A stretch of 64,000 nucleotides of DNA from an uncultured Dongia sp. (GTDB lineage: Bacteria; Pseudomonadota; Alphaproteobacteria; Dongiales; Dongiaceae). Made by a program: the position numbers and the translations under genes. Positions 7,746 through 16,782 of the stretch are shown piece by piece. The notes under the pieces were generated by a model. That model saw only the letters and a list, made by a program, of their open reading frames with translations. It was not told where the DNA came from and searched no databases. The stretch's first letter is position 1. Every line of letters begins with the position of its first letter. The stretch covers positions 1-64,000 of the forward strand of contig NZ_CAKZGO010000005.1 in the NCBI RefSeq assembly GCF_936916975.1, written 5' to 3'.

Positions 7746-9596
7746 TCAGCGCGTGACGGCAAACAGTCGGAACTCTCGGCTCGCTTCCGGCGACATGGGT
7801 ATCAGCTGCAGCCAGGCCGGTGGCTGGCCTTTCAGTAACCGATGATACAACGAATCGGGCGCAGATTCACCGATCGCCTTTGGCACCTCCTTGATGCAAA
7901 TCAGCACAAAGGTTGCCTGTCGGCGTGCGACAATCTCGTGGACGGACGCGTCATCAGTTCCCGTCGCCGCGTTGAACATGTCCGTAATATCGTCGATGCC
8001 GCGGTGATAGGGGCCACCTACGAATCGATAATCGGTGCGATAGGCGAGGTCTGGGGTGTAGTTGATCGATTCCGTCAGGATGATAGGCGTATGACGTTGC
8101 GCACCTTTCGGACCTGGCGTCACGATTCCTGGATGATTGGCGTTGAGCCATTCCGCGACAGGTTTCGGTTCGCAGGCCTGGACGAATGCATTTCCCTCGG
8201 GGGGGGTGGAGAAAATCATCCAGATTTGTCCGACAAACACCACCATCATGCAGGCAGCAACGCGCATCGTGATACGGGTGAGGGGCCGCTTCCGCTCGGC
8301 GAATTCAGCTACGATTGAGAACAGGCCGCAACCGAGCAGCGCGCCATAGGCACCGAGCGGGACTGCAAGGCGCTGATGCAACAATGCACCAATCAATGCC
8401 ACGCCATAGGATAACGACAGGAACAGTGCGGCGCGGAAGGGCGGCGTGCCACGCCATCGCCAGAGGCAATAAGGAATGACCAGCAGCGCTGCGAGGCTAT
8501 TGCCTATCATGGAAAAGAACTGATCTGCGCGGACAGCGCTTGTGGGCCAGAGCGGGCTCATCTCTTTGACATCGTCCAGGAAGACCTTCGCAGCCTGATC
8601 CGTGATGTTGCCAAGTGGTCCAAGATAGAAATGCGGAAAGAGCAGCGCCAAGCCAAAGGCGGACAAGACGGCGATGAGTCCGGCCATCGCCACCTGCGGA
8701 AGGCCTTTCCAGCGCAACGCTTCAGCAAGGCGAAAATCGGCCGCCGCCGTCAAGACAATGACGAGGTGCAGGATCGATACCTTGTCGTATTCCGGGACCA
8801 GCCAATTGCTGGGAGGTTGCTCGATCAAGATGGCCAGCAGGACAACCGCTGCCATGCCCAAGCAAAAGAACCGGCCGAGGCGCGCCCAGCGTGCGGATGG
8901 CTGTGTCGGGTCATCGGACTTGTCAGTCAGCCATAATATACCGAAGGTGATGAGGCAGGGTGCGACACCGATCAGGGCTTCCGGACTGACCCAGATCCCG
9001 GCAGCGGACCAAGCTCCGGCCAACCAGCTCCTGCGGGGAGTCTCGGGATCGAGGACAGCTCGCATGGTCTGGCCCGCGGCGATCACCGCCAACAGCAAGC
9101 CGAGACTGTGATGATCCGGGCGGCCAACCATGGAATAGGAAATGGCGGCACCGTTGAACAGAATCGCCAAGGCGGCGATGCGCCAGGCGCCGTGGCGTTC
9201 CCAGATCAACCGTGCCACGCTGGCTGCGGCAAGACACGTTGCGAAATGCAGGACCGGCGATAAGGCCGCACCGGACCAATAAACGGCTCGCTCCATCGCC
9301 ATGCCGCCAAGATGCAGCAGCAGCGCAGGGAGCAGGATGAGGACGTCGAGGGGCCGCGTCCAATGCAGGGACAGCCCTTCAGGAGCGCCCAGCGTCGACG
9401 TGACGTTCTGATACCAGTTTCCCGACACCCACAGTTCCTGCACCCTGATGAGGCGCATGAATGCGTCCGTGTCGCGCAGGCTGCCGTCATTGAGGACGCC
9501 GCTCTGCCGCGCGATGGCTGCATGAAGTGCAAAGGTCGCCGCCGCAATAACCAGGGGGTCGGCGACGTGACGCCAGCGGCTGATGGATGAGGTCAT
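7746..9596 (-). CDS. Polytopic membrane protein, STT3/PglB-like GT-C glycosyltransferase candidate
   Basis: The product has 616 residues from ATG 9596; the frame stays open further upstream but that part reads as non-coding. It has many transmembrane segments in the first 480 residues and a periplasmic C-terminal part. Near the N-terminus an acidic loop (SLRDTDAFMRLIRV) precedes a short GAPEGLSLHWTRPLD segment, and GRPDHHSLG follows later. An acidic loop in the first periplasmic loop and a DHH motif are seen in STT3/PglB/AglB oligosaccharyltransferases; the WWDYG motif is not evident. It diverges from the Flp pilin gene across about 300 bases. A glycan transferase acting on surface proteins is the best guess; other GT-C proteins (for example ArnT- or EpsG-like) are possible. 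The coding strand has an eight-C tract (8199-8206). Confidence 0.6.
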   Translation of the reverse strand: MTSSISRWRHVADPLVIAAATFALHAAIARQSGVLNDGSLRDTDAFMRLIRVQELWVSGNWYQNVTSTLGAPEGLSLHWTRPLDVLILLPALLLHLGGMAMERAVYWSGAALSPVLHFATCLAAASVARLIWERHGAWRIAALAILFNGAAISYSMVGRPDHHSLGLLLAVIAAGQTMRAVLDPETPRRSWLAGAWSAAGIWVSPEALIGVAPCLITFGILWLTDKSDDPTQPSARWARLGRFFCLGMAAVVLLAILIEQPPSNWLVPEYDKVSILHLVIVLTAAADFRLAEALRWKGLPQVAMAGLIAVLSAFGLALLFPHFYLGPLGNITDQAAKVFLDDVKEMSPLWPTSAVRADQFFSMIGNSLAALLVIPYCLWRWRGTPPFRAALFLSLSYGVALIGALLHQRLAVPLGAYGALLGCGLFSIVAEFAERKRPLTRITMRVAACMMVVFVGQIWMIFSTPPEGNAFVQACEPKPVAEWLNANHPGIVTPGPKGAQRHTPIILTESINYTPDLAYRTDYRFVGGPYHRGIDDITDMFNAATGTDDASVHEIVARRQATFVLICIKEVPKAIGESAPDSLYHRLLKGQPPAWLQLIPMSPEASREFRLFAVTR

Positions 9597-9898
9597 AAGG
9601 TGGATGGATCCAAATAAATGCGCCGACCAATTCCGGCCATTAATCCTTAATAAAGTATTGTCGGCGAGAACTGTGTGGCGCCTGTCGGCACGAAACACGC
9701 CAAACAGGCCAGTAGCACACACTATTTTGTGAAGGCGCTGTCTTCGAATGACTTGCGAAGCAAAGAGTCGCGTTGGATGATGTTCCTTAGTGCCTGCGTC
9801 AAGGCGTGGCGTGAAGAAGCACCAAAAAGAATTATCGATCGCGATACTCAAAGCGCGTTCGAGGTTGCAATGTCCTCTTTAAAGTTGGAGATGAATAC
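9597..9898. promoter_or_regulatory. Divergent intergenic region upstream of the Flp pilin gene
   Basis: These 302 bases hold no convincing gene (a 75-codon frame at 9675-9902 lacks coding character). The region is comparatively AT-rich around 9610-9670 and contains TTAATCCTTAA (9640-9650), two TTAA half-sites spaced by three rather than the seven bases of a CtrA box. The pilin ribosome site (gttggagatgaatac) ends at 9898. Promoters for the pilin and the STT3-like gene should lie here, but I cannot place -35/-10 elements. Confidence 0.45.
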
Positions 9899-10084
9899 AT
9901 GAACAAGATCCGCAAACTGCTTTCGTCCGAATCCGGCGCGACAGCTATCGAGTATGGGCTGATCGCGGCCTTCGTCGCCTTGGCGATCTTCGTCGGTGCG
10001 CAGATGGCTGGTAACGGTCTCAACCGTATGTTCCAGGTCATCGGTACGCAGATGAACGAAGCTGCTACCGAGGCCGAGAACTAA
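9899..10084 (+). CDS. flp: Flp/Fap-type pilin
   Basis: The product has 61 residues with the Flp prepilin plan: a short basic leader, a processing site at Gly13/Ala14, Glu at +5 and Tyr at +6 (ATAIEYG), and a single hydrophobic helix (LIAAFVALAIFVGAQMAG). After cleavage by the CpaA-type peptidase the 48-residue protein should polymerise into the tad pilus fibre. It is followed by a strong terminator, which allows high pilin expression independent of the assembly genes. The closeness to the STT3-like gene raises the possibility of pilin modification. Confidence 0.93.
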   Translation: MNKIRKLLSSESGATAIEYGLIAAFVALAIFVGAQMAGNGLNRMFQVIGTQMNEAATEAEN

Positions 10085-10115
10085 GTCGAGACCAGTTAGT
10101 TTTTCTGGTTTAGAG

Positions 10116-10155
10116 CGCGCCGGCCCACCAAAGGGCCGGCGCGGTTTGTTTGGGC
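10116..10155 (+). terminator. Strong terminator after the pilin gene
   Basis: An 11-bp perfect stem (cgcgccggccc / gggccggcgcg, 10116-10126 with 10133-10143) closes the loop accaaa and is followed by gtttgtttggg. It starts 31 bases after the pilin stop and should uncouple abundant pilin mRNA from the downstream genes. Confidence 0.8.
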
Positions 10156-10180
10156 ATTATATTGCTGGGCGTCAGTTTGA

Positions 10181-10684
10181 ATGCAGACCATGGTCGTCTT
10201 TACGTCTGAAATTCTGCTCCTGGGACTGCTGATCTGCGGGGCTATTCAGGACATCTTGCGGTTCAAGTTGCCAAACTGGCTGACACTTGCCACCGCTGTG
10301 GTGGCGGTGGTGTGGGTGGCCCTGACGACGCCATCATTCGGCAACATTCTGCTTCATGCGGTGGCGGGGGTGGCGATGTTAGCCACCGGGATGCTGGCTT
10401 ACCGCTTCAACATGCTGGGGGGCGGCGACGTCAAATGGTTGGCCGGGCTGGCTCTCTGGATTGGCTTAAGCGTCGATTTGGTGCGGTTCCTGATGCTGAC
10501 AAGCTTCATTGGCGGCTTATTGGCCATCTTTATTCTGCTGCTCAGTCGATTGAAGCCAGCTTATGGGCTACGAGACGGTAAGCGGCACCTGCCCTACGGG
10601 GTTGCCATTGCCGCGGCGGGCCTCGATTTCTGGTTCCGCCGAGGCCAGCTGAGCCAGGATCTTATGATTCTGGCTAATTCCTAA
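10181..10684 (+). CDS. cpaA: Prepilin peptidase CpaA/TadV
   Basis: The product has 167 residues with about five membrane segments. It is the short type IV prepilin peptidase form lacking the methyltransferase domain. The two catalytic aspartates of the family are visible: Asp24 (AIQDILRFK) and Asp83 in GGGD, the GxGD motif. It cuts Flp prepilin and the TadE/TadF-type pseudopilins at the Gly/Xaa site in the inner membrane. It follows the pilin terminator and precedes a 242-base gap, so it may have its own promoter. Confidence 0.93.
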   Translation: MQTMVVFTSEILLLGLLICGAIQDILRFKLPNWLTLATAVVAVVWVALTTPSFGNILLHAVAGVAMLATGMLAYRFNMLGGGDVKWLAGLALWIGLSVDLVRFLMLTSFIGGLLAIFILLLSRLKPAYGLRDGKRHLPYGVAIAAAGLDFWFRRGQLSQDLMILANS

Positions 10685-10926
10685 GCGGCCGCAATCCTCC
10701 CTATAGTCGGAACTGACAGGTTAAGGCCGTTAGTTCCTGTTAAATATCTAGAAAACTTTGCAACGGCTTGACTCAAAGAGCTGAATCGCAATGCAGCATG
10801 GCCCTTTTCGGGCAAAATGACTGGCTTCTTAACCAAAAATTGGTAATAATGGTTTACGGGGAACAGACGCGGCGAAATGAATCGCCCAAGCCTTGGGTGT
10901 AGTCAGCGGGCCAGGAAAGAGGGGCC
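10685..10926 (+). promoter_or_regulatory. Upstream region of the cpaB-tadC operon
   Basis: This AT-richer gap before cpaB contains TTGACT (10768) and a TTAACC half-site followed by accaaaaattggt (10832-10844), a small palindrome. The palindrome partly matches a CtrA box (TTAA-N7-TTGG in place of TTAA). I could not place a clear sigma-70 promoter. The long pilus operon has no other gap upstream, so its promoter is probably here. Confidence 0.4.
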
Positions 10927-11904
10927 ATGCGACCGATTGTTATTGTATTGATCGTGGTGGCGCTGGGGGCGGCGGTTCTGACGGCCTTCCTGGCGACCCG
11001 TTTCCTCGCCTCTGTGCAGCAGCAGCAGCAGCCTGCCCAGGCGACGCCTGAGGCGGCGGTTGGCGGTGTGGAAGAAGTGCTCGTTGCGGCCCGTGATATC
11101 AATCCTGGCGACGTTTTGGTGGATACCGATTTCCGTTGGGAACAATGGCCCAAAAGCGTGATTGATCAACGTTTTGTTGTGAAAAGTGCAGCCGGTGAAG
11201 ATTCGTTGGCCGGTTTTCGCGACACCATGGCGCGCCGCCAGATCATGCTCGGCGAACCTCTGACCAATGCCGCCATCGTCAAGCGTGGGGATGCCGGCGT
11301 GACATCAGCCGTGTTGGCGCCCGGCATGCGTACCGTGACGATCGACGTATCACCTCGGACCGGTGCTGCAGGTTTGATCCTGCCCAATGATCGCGTCGAC
11401 GTCTTTATGGTAACGAACATTCGCGACTATGCCGGCGTACCCGAGGATGTCGGCCGTGATCTACTCAGTCAGGTGGCCGTCGAAGCCATCATGCGTGACA
11501 TTAAAGTTCTTGCCATCAACCAGAGCCTGACCCACCCGGATGGTACTGGGCCCGGTATGAATTCGCAGACCGTGACCATGGAAGTGACGTCGGAGCAGGC
11601 ACAGAAGATCCTGGTCGCGACACAGCTCGGCCAGTTGGTGCTGGCGTTGCGCAGCTGGGCCAGAAATGACGTTGCCGCAGCCGAAGACGCCAAGGCGCCA
11701 ATTTTTGTGACCGATCGCAACACCAGCAAAGTGCTTGATGATCTTATGCGCGGTGGCCTCAAGGACGATCTGTTCGCGATGCCAGCCGAAACAGACGCGC
11801 AGCAATCTACAGATACGCAGCAATCTATCGGGCCGGCGATCTCTGCGCACACAATTCGAATCAATCGCGGCGGTGCCGTAACTGTGGAAAGCCTCGGACA
11901 GTGA
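10927..11904 (+). CDS. cpaB: Flp pilus assembly protein CpaB/RcpC
   Basis: The product has 325 residues with one N-terminal membrane anchor (IVIVLIVVALGAAVLTAFLA). A glutamine run (five Gln from CAG codons) comes next, then a SAF domain (VLVAARDINPGDVLVDTDF) and the RcpC/CpaB fold (GLILPNDRVDVFMV). The protein sits in the periplasm and helps build or stabilise the secretin channel of the tad system. It begins the operon cpaB-cpaC-cpaD-cpaE-cpaF-tadB-tadC. Length is typical for the family. Confidence 0.92.
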   Translation: MRPIVIVLIVVALGAAVLTAFLATRFLASVQQQQQPAQATPEAAVGGVEEVLVAARDINPGDVLVDTDFRWEQWPKSVIDQRFVVKSAAGEDSLAGFRDTMARRQIMLGEPLTNAAIVKRGDAGVTSAVLAPGMRTVTIDVSPRTGAAGLILPNDRVDVFMVTNIRDYAGVPEDVGRDLLSQVAVEAIMRDIKVLAINQSLTHPDGTGPGMNSQTVTMEVTSEQAQKILVATQLGQLVLALRSWARNDVAAAEDAKAPIFVTDRNTSKVLDDLMRGGLKDDLFAMPAETDAQQSTDTQQSIGPAISAHTIRINRGGAVTVESLGQ

Positions 11905-11932
11905 TGGACCTGGGCATGACGATCGGACGAAA

Positions 11933-13414
11933 ATGAAACAGGGATGTTCGTTGCGGTCTTCTGGAATATGCCGTCTGATTGCAGCTGGCATCGCAGTTGG
12001 TTTGGCTGGGATCGCGGCAAACAATGTCGCGCAAGCACAAGACGTATTGGCGCCAATACAGCCAGCAAATCCGCTGAACGATCCAACCCTGAACGTGCCG
12101 CCCGCAGATCGGCGCATTGAGCTCTCAGTCAACAACACCCGGGAAATGACCGTCGCAGAGCCTGTGCGCGACATCATTGTCGGCAATCCCGACATAGCCG
12201 ACGTGATCATTCGCTCACCAACCCGGCTGTTCATCGCTGGTAAGACGGTTGGTTCAACAAATCTCTTCCTGCTCGATAGCAGCGGCAAGATGATTGATCA
12301 TTTTCAGATTTCGATCCATCCTGATTCGACTGCTGCGCAATCCGCGATCGCCGATGCTATGCCCGGCGAACGGATCACTGTCACGGGTGCCGGCGATTCC
12401 CTCGTATTGAATGGCACGGCAAGTTCCGATGTGGCGTCACGCCAAGCATCCAGCATTGCCCGGCGCTTTGTCGCCGGCGATACGCAAATCATCAACATGA
12501 TGCGCCTGGGTGCCGAGCAGCAGGTTCTTATCAAGGTATCGGTGGCCGAAATTCAGAAATCCGTGCTTAAGGAACTGGGCCTGGAGAATCTCATTAGTCC
12601 GACGACAATCGGCGACTTGGCCATTGCCGGCGTTACCGGTGGCGCGACCGCGGCAATTGGCGGTGGCTTTGGCGCCCTGATCACGGAGAGTGCGGCCACG
12701 GCCTTCCCCGCGGGCGCGTTGTTTATCGATGGCCCCGGCGCGATCGATTCAGTGGTCAGAGTCCTTGAGCAGCATGGGTTGGCTCACAACCTCGCCGAGC
12801 CCAACCTGGTCGCCGTTTCCGGGGAATATGCCACGATGCTGGCGGGTGGTGAGGTGCCGATCCCGACCGCACAGGACGACAATACCATCACGGTCACGTT
12901 CAAGCCTTTCGGCATATCGCTGACTTTCCTGCCCATTGTTCTGGACAGAGGACGCATAAGCCTCAAGATTGCTACAGAAGTCAGCGCGGCCAATTTCACA
13001 GACGCCGTCTCGATTGGCGACATTGTTCTGCCCAGCTTCATCGTGCGTCGGGCAACGTCAACCGTTGAGCTACCGAGCGGTGGCAGCATTATGATGGCGG
13101 GGCTTCTTAGCAACGATATCAATGAAGCGATGCGTGGCGTGCCGGGGTTAATGAACATACCGATCTTGGGTACGCTGTTCCGCTCGACATCCTTTCAGCG
13201 GCAAGAGTCTGAACTGGTGATCGTCGCACGCGCCTTTATCGTACAACCGACGGATCCGAACGTGCTTGCACTACCCACTGACGGCTTTGCGCCAGCGGGC
13301 GATCTCGATATGTATCTGCTTGGTCATTTGCAGAACATTTACACTAACCGTCGCGGTTCGGCCAAGGAACAGATCCCTCAGCTTCAAGGACCGATCGGCT
13401 ATATCATTCGTTAG
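11933..13414 (+). CDS. cpaC: Tad secretin CpaC/RcpA
   Basis: The product has 493 residues. A signal peptide leads to an N-terminal pilus-assembly domain (VRDIIVGNPDIADVIIRSPTR), a BON-like segment, and the C-terminal secretin beta domain (GGEVPIPTAQDDNTITVTFK, then VPGLMNIPILGTLFRS, a secretin signature). It forms the outer-membrane pore through which the Flp fibre leaves. Another protein with only the N-terminal domain is encoded at 19788-20384. The next gene, cpaD, starts 13 bases later behind a good ribosome site. Confidence 0.95.
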   Translation: MKQGCSLRSSGICRLIAAGIAVGLAGIAANNVAQAQDVLAPIQPANPLNDPTLNVPPADRRIELSVNNTREMTVAEPVRDIIVGNPDIADVIIRSPTRLFIAGKTVGSTNLFLLDSSGKMIDHFQISIHPDSTAAQSAIADAMPGERITVTGAGDSLVLNGTASSDVASRQASSIARRFVAGDTQIINMMRLGAEQQVLIKVSVAEIQKSVLKELGLENLISPTTIGDLAIAGVTGGATAAIGGGFGALITESAATAFPAGALFIDGPGAIDSVVRVLEQHGLAHNLAEPNLVAVSGEYATMLAGGEVPIPTAQDDNTITVTFKPFGISLTFLPIVLDRGRISLKIATEVSAANFTDAVSIGDIVLPSFIVRRATSTVELPSGGSIMMAGLLSNDINEAMRGVPGLMNIPILGTLFRSTSFQRQESELVIVARAFIVQPTDPNVLALPTDGFAPAGDLDMYLLGHLQNIYTNRRGSAKEQIPQLQGPIGYIIR

Positions 13415-13427
13415 GAGGTGCCGTGTC

Positions 13428-14096
13428 ATGACGCGCCAACTGGTTGCTGCAATTCTTTGCTCGTTGAGCCTCGCCGCCTGCGAGGCGGATATGAGCGATC
13501 ATGCCTACGCTGAGAATCATCCAATTAAGGTCGAAACGCGCACAGCGCTCTTGATCCTTGAGCCCGCTGCGGGTGGCCGCGTGAAGATAGCGGATGCGCC
13601 TGAGATTGATGAATTTGCCCGCGATTTTGGCAACCGATCGGCAGGTGGCATTATGATACGAGTTGGCGCCAATTCGGCGACCGACCCGCTTGCGACGGCA
13701 TTTGCAAACGACGTTACTCAGGTCTTGCTCAGTCGAGGCATCCCGGCGTCAGCCATTCAAATCTCCTATGCCACTGATCCGGAGACGGCCAAATACGGCC
13801 GGGCGGTAATGGAGTATCCGATCTATGTTGCCCTTGCGGATGAGTGCGGCACTTGGAAAGATCGCCCGGAATTCATGCCGGAAAACGAGAACTCTTACAA
13901 TTTTGGCTGCTCCATGCAGCGCAATATCGCCGCGATGGTAGTCAATCCGCTCGACCTGGTAGATGCCGCGGCACCGACCGGCCGGCTTGCGGCGCGCGCG
14001 GACAATGTTGTCGGAAAGTACATTGTGGGTGGCAAGATCGGCGCCTCACCTGAATCGCCGGCGATGTTGCCAAATGCCACGACCGGGGGCCAATAA
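13428..14096 (+). CDS. cpaD: Pilus assembly lipoprotein CpaD
   Basis: The product has 222 residues from ATG 13428, chosen because taggaggtg lies 8 bases upstream and because the start gives a clean lipoprotein signal (lipobox LSLAAC, Cys18). The CpaD family has an outer-membrane-associated lipoprotein that works with the CpaC secretin, probably as pilotin. The frame stays open upstream inside cpaC, but that part is the shadow of cpaC. The stop codon (TAA 14094-14096) directly abuts the GTG start of cpaE. Confidence 0.88.
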   Translation: MTRQLVAAILCSLSLAACEADMSDHAYAENHPIKVETRTALLILEPAAGGRVKIADAPEIDEFARDFGNRSAGGIMIRVGANSATDPLATAFANDVTQVLLSRGIPASAIQISYATDPETAKYGRAVMEYPIYVALADECGTWKDRPEFMPENENSYNFGCSMQRNIAAMVVNPLDLVDAAAPTGRLAARADNVVGKYIVGGKIGASPESPAMLPNATTGGQ

Positions 14097-15302
14097 GTGA
14101 TTCATCGCTTCAGCATCGAGGCGTTTCCGCTCTCCAAGGACACCGAGGCGGCACTGGCCGGATTGACCAGCGAGCGTGAATTCGCAAAGACCAAGCTGAC
14201 GATTCACTTTGGCGGCATGGCACGCGCTGCCAAGCACTATGTGGACAATCCCAGCCCGCAATTCATCCTCGTCGAGGAGAATGGCGGCCCGGACGAAATT
14301 CAAAAGGGCCTTGAAGCCCTGGCCGAAGTGGTAGAGCCGGGTCGCAAGGTGATTGTAATCGGCAGTATCAACGACGTGCAGGCGTATCGTCGCCTTATCA
14401 ACCAAGGCGTCAGCGAATACCTCGTTGGGCCGGTCAGCACCGCGGATATTGCGGCAGCCATCATAAGCTGCATCAAGGACGCCAGCTCAACTCCCAAGGG
14501 ACGCGTAATCTCGTTCCTCGGTAGCCGTGGCGGTGTCGGCAGTTCCACATTGGCTGCCAACATCGCCTGGACCTTGGCGCAGACCACACAAGAGGAGGTC
14601 ATTGGTATCGATCTCGATTTTAATTTCGGTACCATGGCACTGTCGCTCAATCTCGACCCTAAGCAAGCAGTGTTCGACGCATTGACCGAGGCCGAACGCA
14701 TCGACCCGGTTTTGATCGAACGCTTCATGACCGAACACGGGTCGCATTTTTCCATTCTGTCGACGACCGGTTCCCTTAAGGAAATGGCGGAGCCGTCGAC
14801 GGAAGCGATAGAGCGGCTGGTTGATATCTGCCGCACCATGGCGCAGGTCGTGGTACTCGACCTGCCGCGGCAGTGGAGTTCCTGGGCGAGTGCAGTGCTG
14901 CTATTATCTGACGAGATTGTGCTGACGGCAAATCCCGACATCGCCAATCTGCGCGACGCGAAGATGATGTTCGACTGGTTGAAGAGTCGGCGCGGCAATA
15001 CCAGCAGCCGCCTCGTGCTTAACAAGGCGGACGTGGCCAAGCGGAACCAATTGTCGGCTAAGGACTTCCAGGATACGCTTGGGCAGGCTCCAAGTCTGAC
15101 CATCGGCTTCGACCCGACGCTATTTGCGCAACTGGCGAATAATGGGCAGATGGTTGGCGAGGGAGCCAAATCGCACCGGCTGAATGAACAGTTGCGCCAG
15201 TTTGCGCATCAATTGGCCGGGCGAAAGGGCGGGACCGCGCGCTCGTCATCGGCGCCGAAACTCTTGAACTGGCTGAAGCGGCCGGCCAAGAGCAGCAAAT
15301 GA
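14097..15302 (+). CDS. cpaE: CpaE/TadZ, MinD-like ATPase with receiver-like N-terminus
   Basis: The product has 401 residues. Residues 1-125 form a degenerate receiver-like domain, and residues 135-390 form a MinD/ParA-type ATPase (SFLGSRGGVGSSTLAANIAW). As is usual for CpaE/TadZ, the Walker A lysine is replaced (GGVGSST), so ATP use may differ from MinD. It localises the tad machine at the cell pole in Caulobacter. GTG 14097 follows the cpaD stop without a gap, suggesting translational coupling. Confidence 0.92.
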   Translation: MIHRFSIEAFPLSKDTEAALAGLTSEREFAKTKLTIHFGGMARAAKHYVDNPSPQFILVEENGGPDEIQKGLEALAEVVEPGRKVIVIGSINDVQAYRRLINQGVSEYLVGPVSTADIAAAIISCIKDASSTPKGRVISFLGSRGGVGSSTLAANIAWTLAQTTQEEVIGIDLDFNFGTMALSLNLDPKQAVFDALTEAERIDPVLIERFMTEHGSHFSILSTTGSLKEMAEPSTEAIERLVDICRTMAQVVVLDLPRQWSSWASAVLLLSDEIVLTANPDIANLRDAKMMFDWLKSRRGNTSSRLVLNKADVAKRNQLSAKDFQDTLGQAPSLTIGFDPTLFAQLANNGQMVGEGAKSHRLNEQLRQFAHQLAGRKGGTARSSSAPKLLNWLKRPAKSSK

Positions 15303-15345
15303 TCCCGCGGTAGTTTCGGGTAACCTACGAGCCGGGAAAGCTGGC

Positions 15346-16782
15346 ATGTTCGGCAAGCGAAATACGCCTATCGGAACAACGAGCGACAAGCAGTCGCCAG
15401 TGCCGGACGTGCCTGGCGGATCGTCGGCTGCGCTGCCAGTGGCGACGGCCACGGCCGCCGCTTCGTCCGGTACCGTCTCGATGGCGCCTAATACCAGATC
15501 CGCCGACATGGACAGCCGGCTGAGCGAGGTGAAGGTCAGCGTCTTTAACGATCTGATGGCGACGGTCGATCTTGGCGAGTTTGCCAAGCTGGATCATAAA
15601 TCGGTGCGCGAGGCGATCGGAGAGATCGTCGGCGAAATCATCAACATGCGTAATCTGATGCTGTCGGCCATTGAACAGCAGCAGTTAATTACCGATATTT
15701 GCAATGATATTCTGGGCCTTGGCCCGCTCGAACCGCTGCTGGCGCGCGACGATATCGCCGATATCATGGTCAACGGTTATGACAAGGTCTATATCGAGAC
15801 CGACGGCCTGATCCAGCTGACCGACATCAAGTTTCGCGACAATCAGCAACTGATGAACATCTGCCAGCGGATCGTGCAAGCCGTCGGCCGGCGCGTCGAC
15901 GAATCCAGCCCTATCTGCGACGCCCGATTGCAAGACGGTTCGCGTGTGAATGTGATTGCCCCACCCTTGGCGATCGATGGACCAGCCCTCACCATTCGTA
16001 AATTCAAACGCGATCGGCTGACGCTCGACAAGCTGGTGAAGTTCGGCACCATTTCGAACGCCGGCGGGCGGTTGTTGGAAATCATCGGGCATTGTCGCCT
16101 CAACGTGATCATTTCTGGCGGCACCGGTTCGGGTAAAACCACCTTGCTCAATTGTTTGACTAACTACATCGACCGCAATGAACGCATCATCACCTGCGAG
16201 GATGCAGCCGAACTGCAACTGCAACAGCCCCATGTCGTGCGTCTGGAAACCCGTCCGCCCAATCTGGAAGGTGTCGGCCAGGTGACCATGCGCGATCTCG
16301 TACGCAACTGCCTGCGCATGCGCCCGGAGCGGATTATCGTTGGCGAGGTCCGCGGTCCCGAAGCCTTCGATCTGCTGCAGGCGATGAATACGGGGCATGA
16401 CGGATCAATGGGCACAATTCACGCTAACAATCCGCGCGAATGCATTTCGCGCATCGAGAACATGATTGCCATGGGCGGCTATACGCTGCCGGCCAAGACC
16501 GTGCGTGAACAGATTGCCGGCGCCGTAAACGTAATCGTCCAGGCGTCACGCTTGCGCGATGGATCACGCAAGATCACCCATGTCAGCGAGGTCGTCGGCA
16601 TGGAGGGCGACGTGGTCACCTTGCAGGATCTCTTCATCTACGAAATCCAAGGTGAAGACGCCCAGGGACGGATCGTCGGCCGGCACCGCTCAACGGGCCT
16701 GCGCCCGGCCTTCTATGAGCGCGTACGCTACTTTGGCAAGGAACGCGATCTGGCGGACGTCATGGAGGAGAGCAGTGTCTAA
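15346..16782 (+). CDS. cpaF: Tad secretion ATPase CpaF/TadA
   Basis: The product has 478 residues. A low-complexity Ala/Ser/Thr N-terminus is followed by the CpaF/VirB11-type fold, with Walker A at about residues 258-266 ([10 protein letters not shown]), the Asp box ([12 protein letters not shown]), Walker B ([12 protein letters not shown]) and the His box ([12 protein letters not shown]). It powers assembly (and probably retraction) of the Flp pilus from the cytoplasmic face. The last codons overlap the GTG start of tadB by eight bases, so translation is coupled. Confidence 0.96.
   Translation: MFGKRNTPIGTTSDKQSPVPDVPGGSSAALPVATATAAASSGTVSMAPNTRSADMDSRLSEVKVSVFNDLMATVDLGEFAKLDHKSVREAIGEIVGEIINMRNLMLSAIEQQQLITDICNDILGLGPLEPLLARDDIADIMVNGYDKVYIETDGLIQLTDIKFRDNQQLMNICQRIVQAVGRRVDESSPICDARLQDGSRVNVIAPPLAIDGPALTIRKFKRDRLTLDKLVKFGTISNAGGRLLEIIGHCRLNVIISGGTGSGKTTLLNCLTNYIDRNERIITCEDAAELQLQQPHVVRLETRPPNLEGVGQVTMRDLVRNCLRMRPERIIVGEVRGPEAFDLLQAMNTGHDGSMGTIHANNPRECISRIENMIAMGGYTLPAKTVREQIAGAVNVIVQASRLRDGSRKITHVSEVVGMEGDVVTLQDLFIYEIQGEDAQGRIVGRHRSTGLRPAFYERVRYFGKERDLADVMEESSV

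Noticed and set aside
9675-9902. 75-codon frame upstream of the pilin gene
   Set aside because: It runs through the promoter region, lacks a ribosome site and overlaps the pilin start; no family likeness.
10832-10844. CtrA box before cpaB
   Set aside because: The second half reads TTGG, not TTAA, so the match is too weak to call alone.
14097-15302. Missing Walker A lysine in CpaE as a defect
   Set aside because: An altered Walker A is usual in the CpaE/TadZ family and does not indicate decay.
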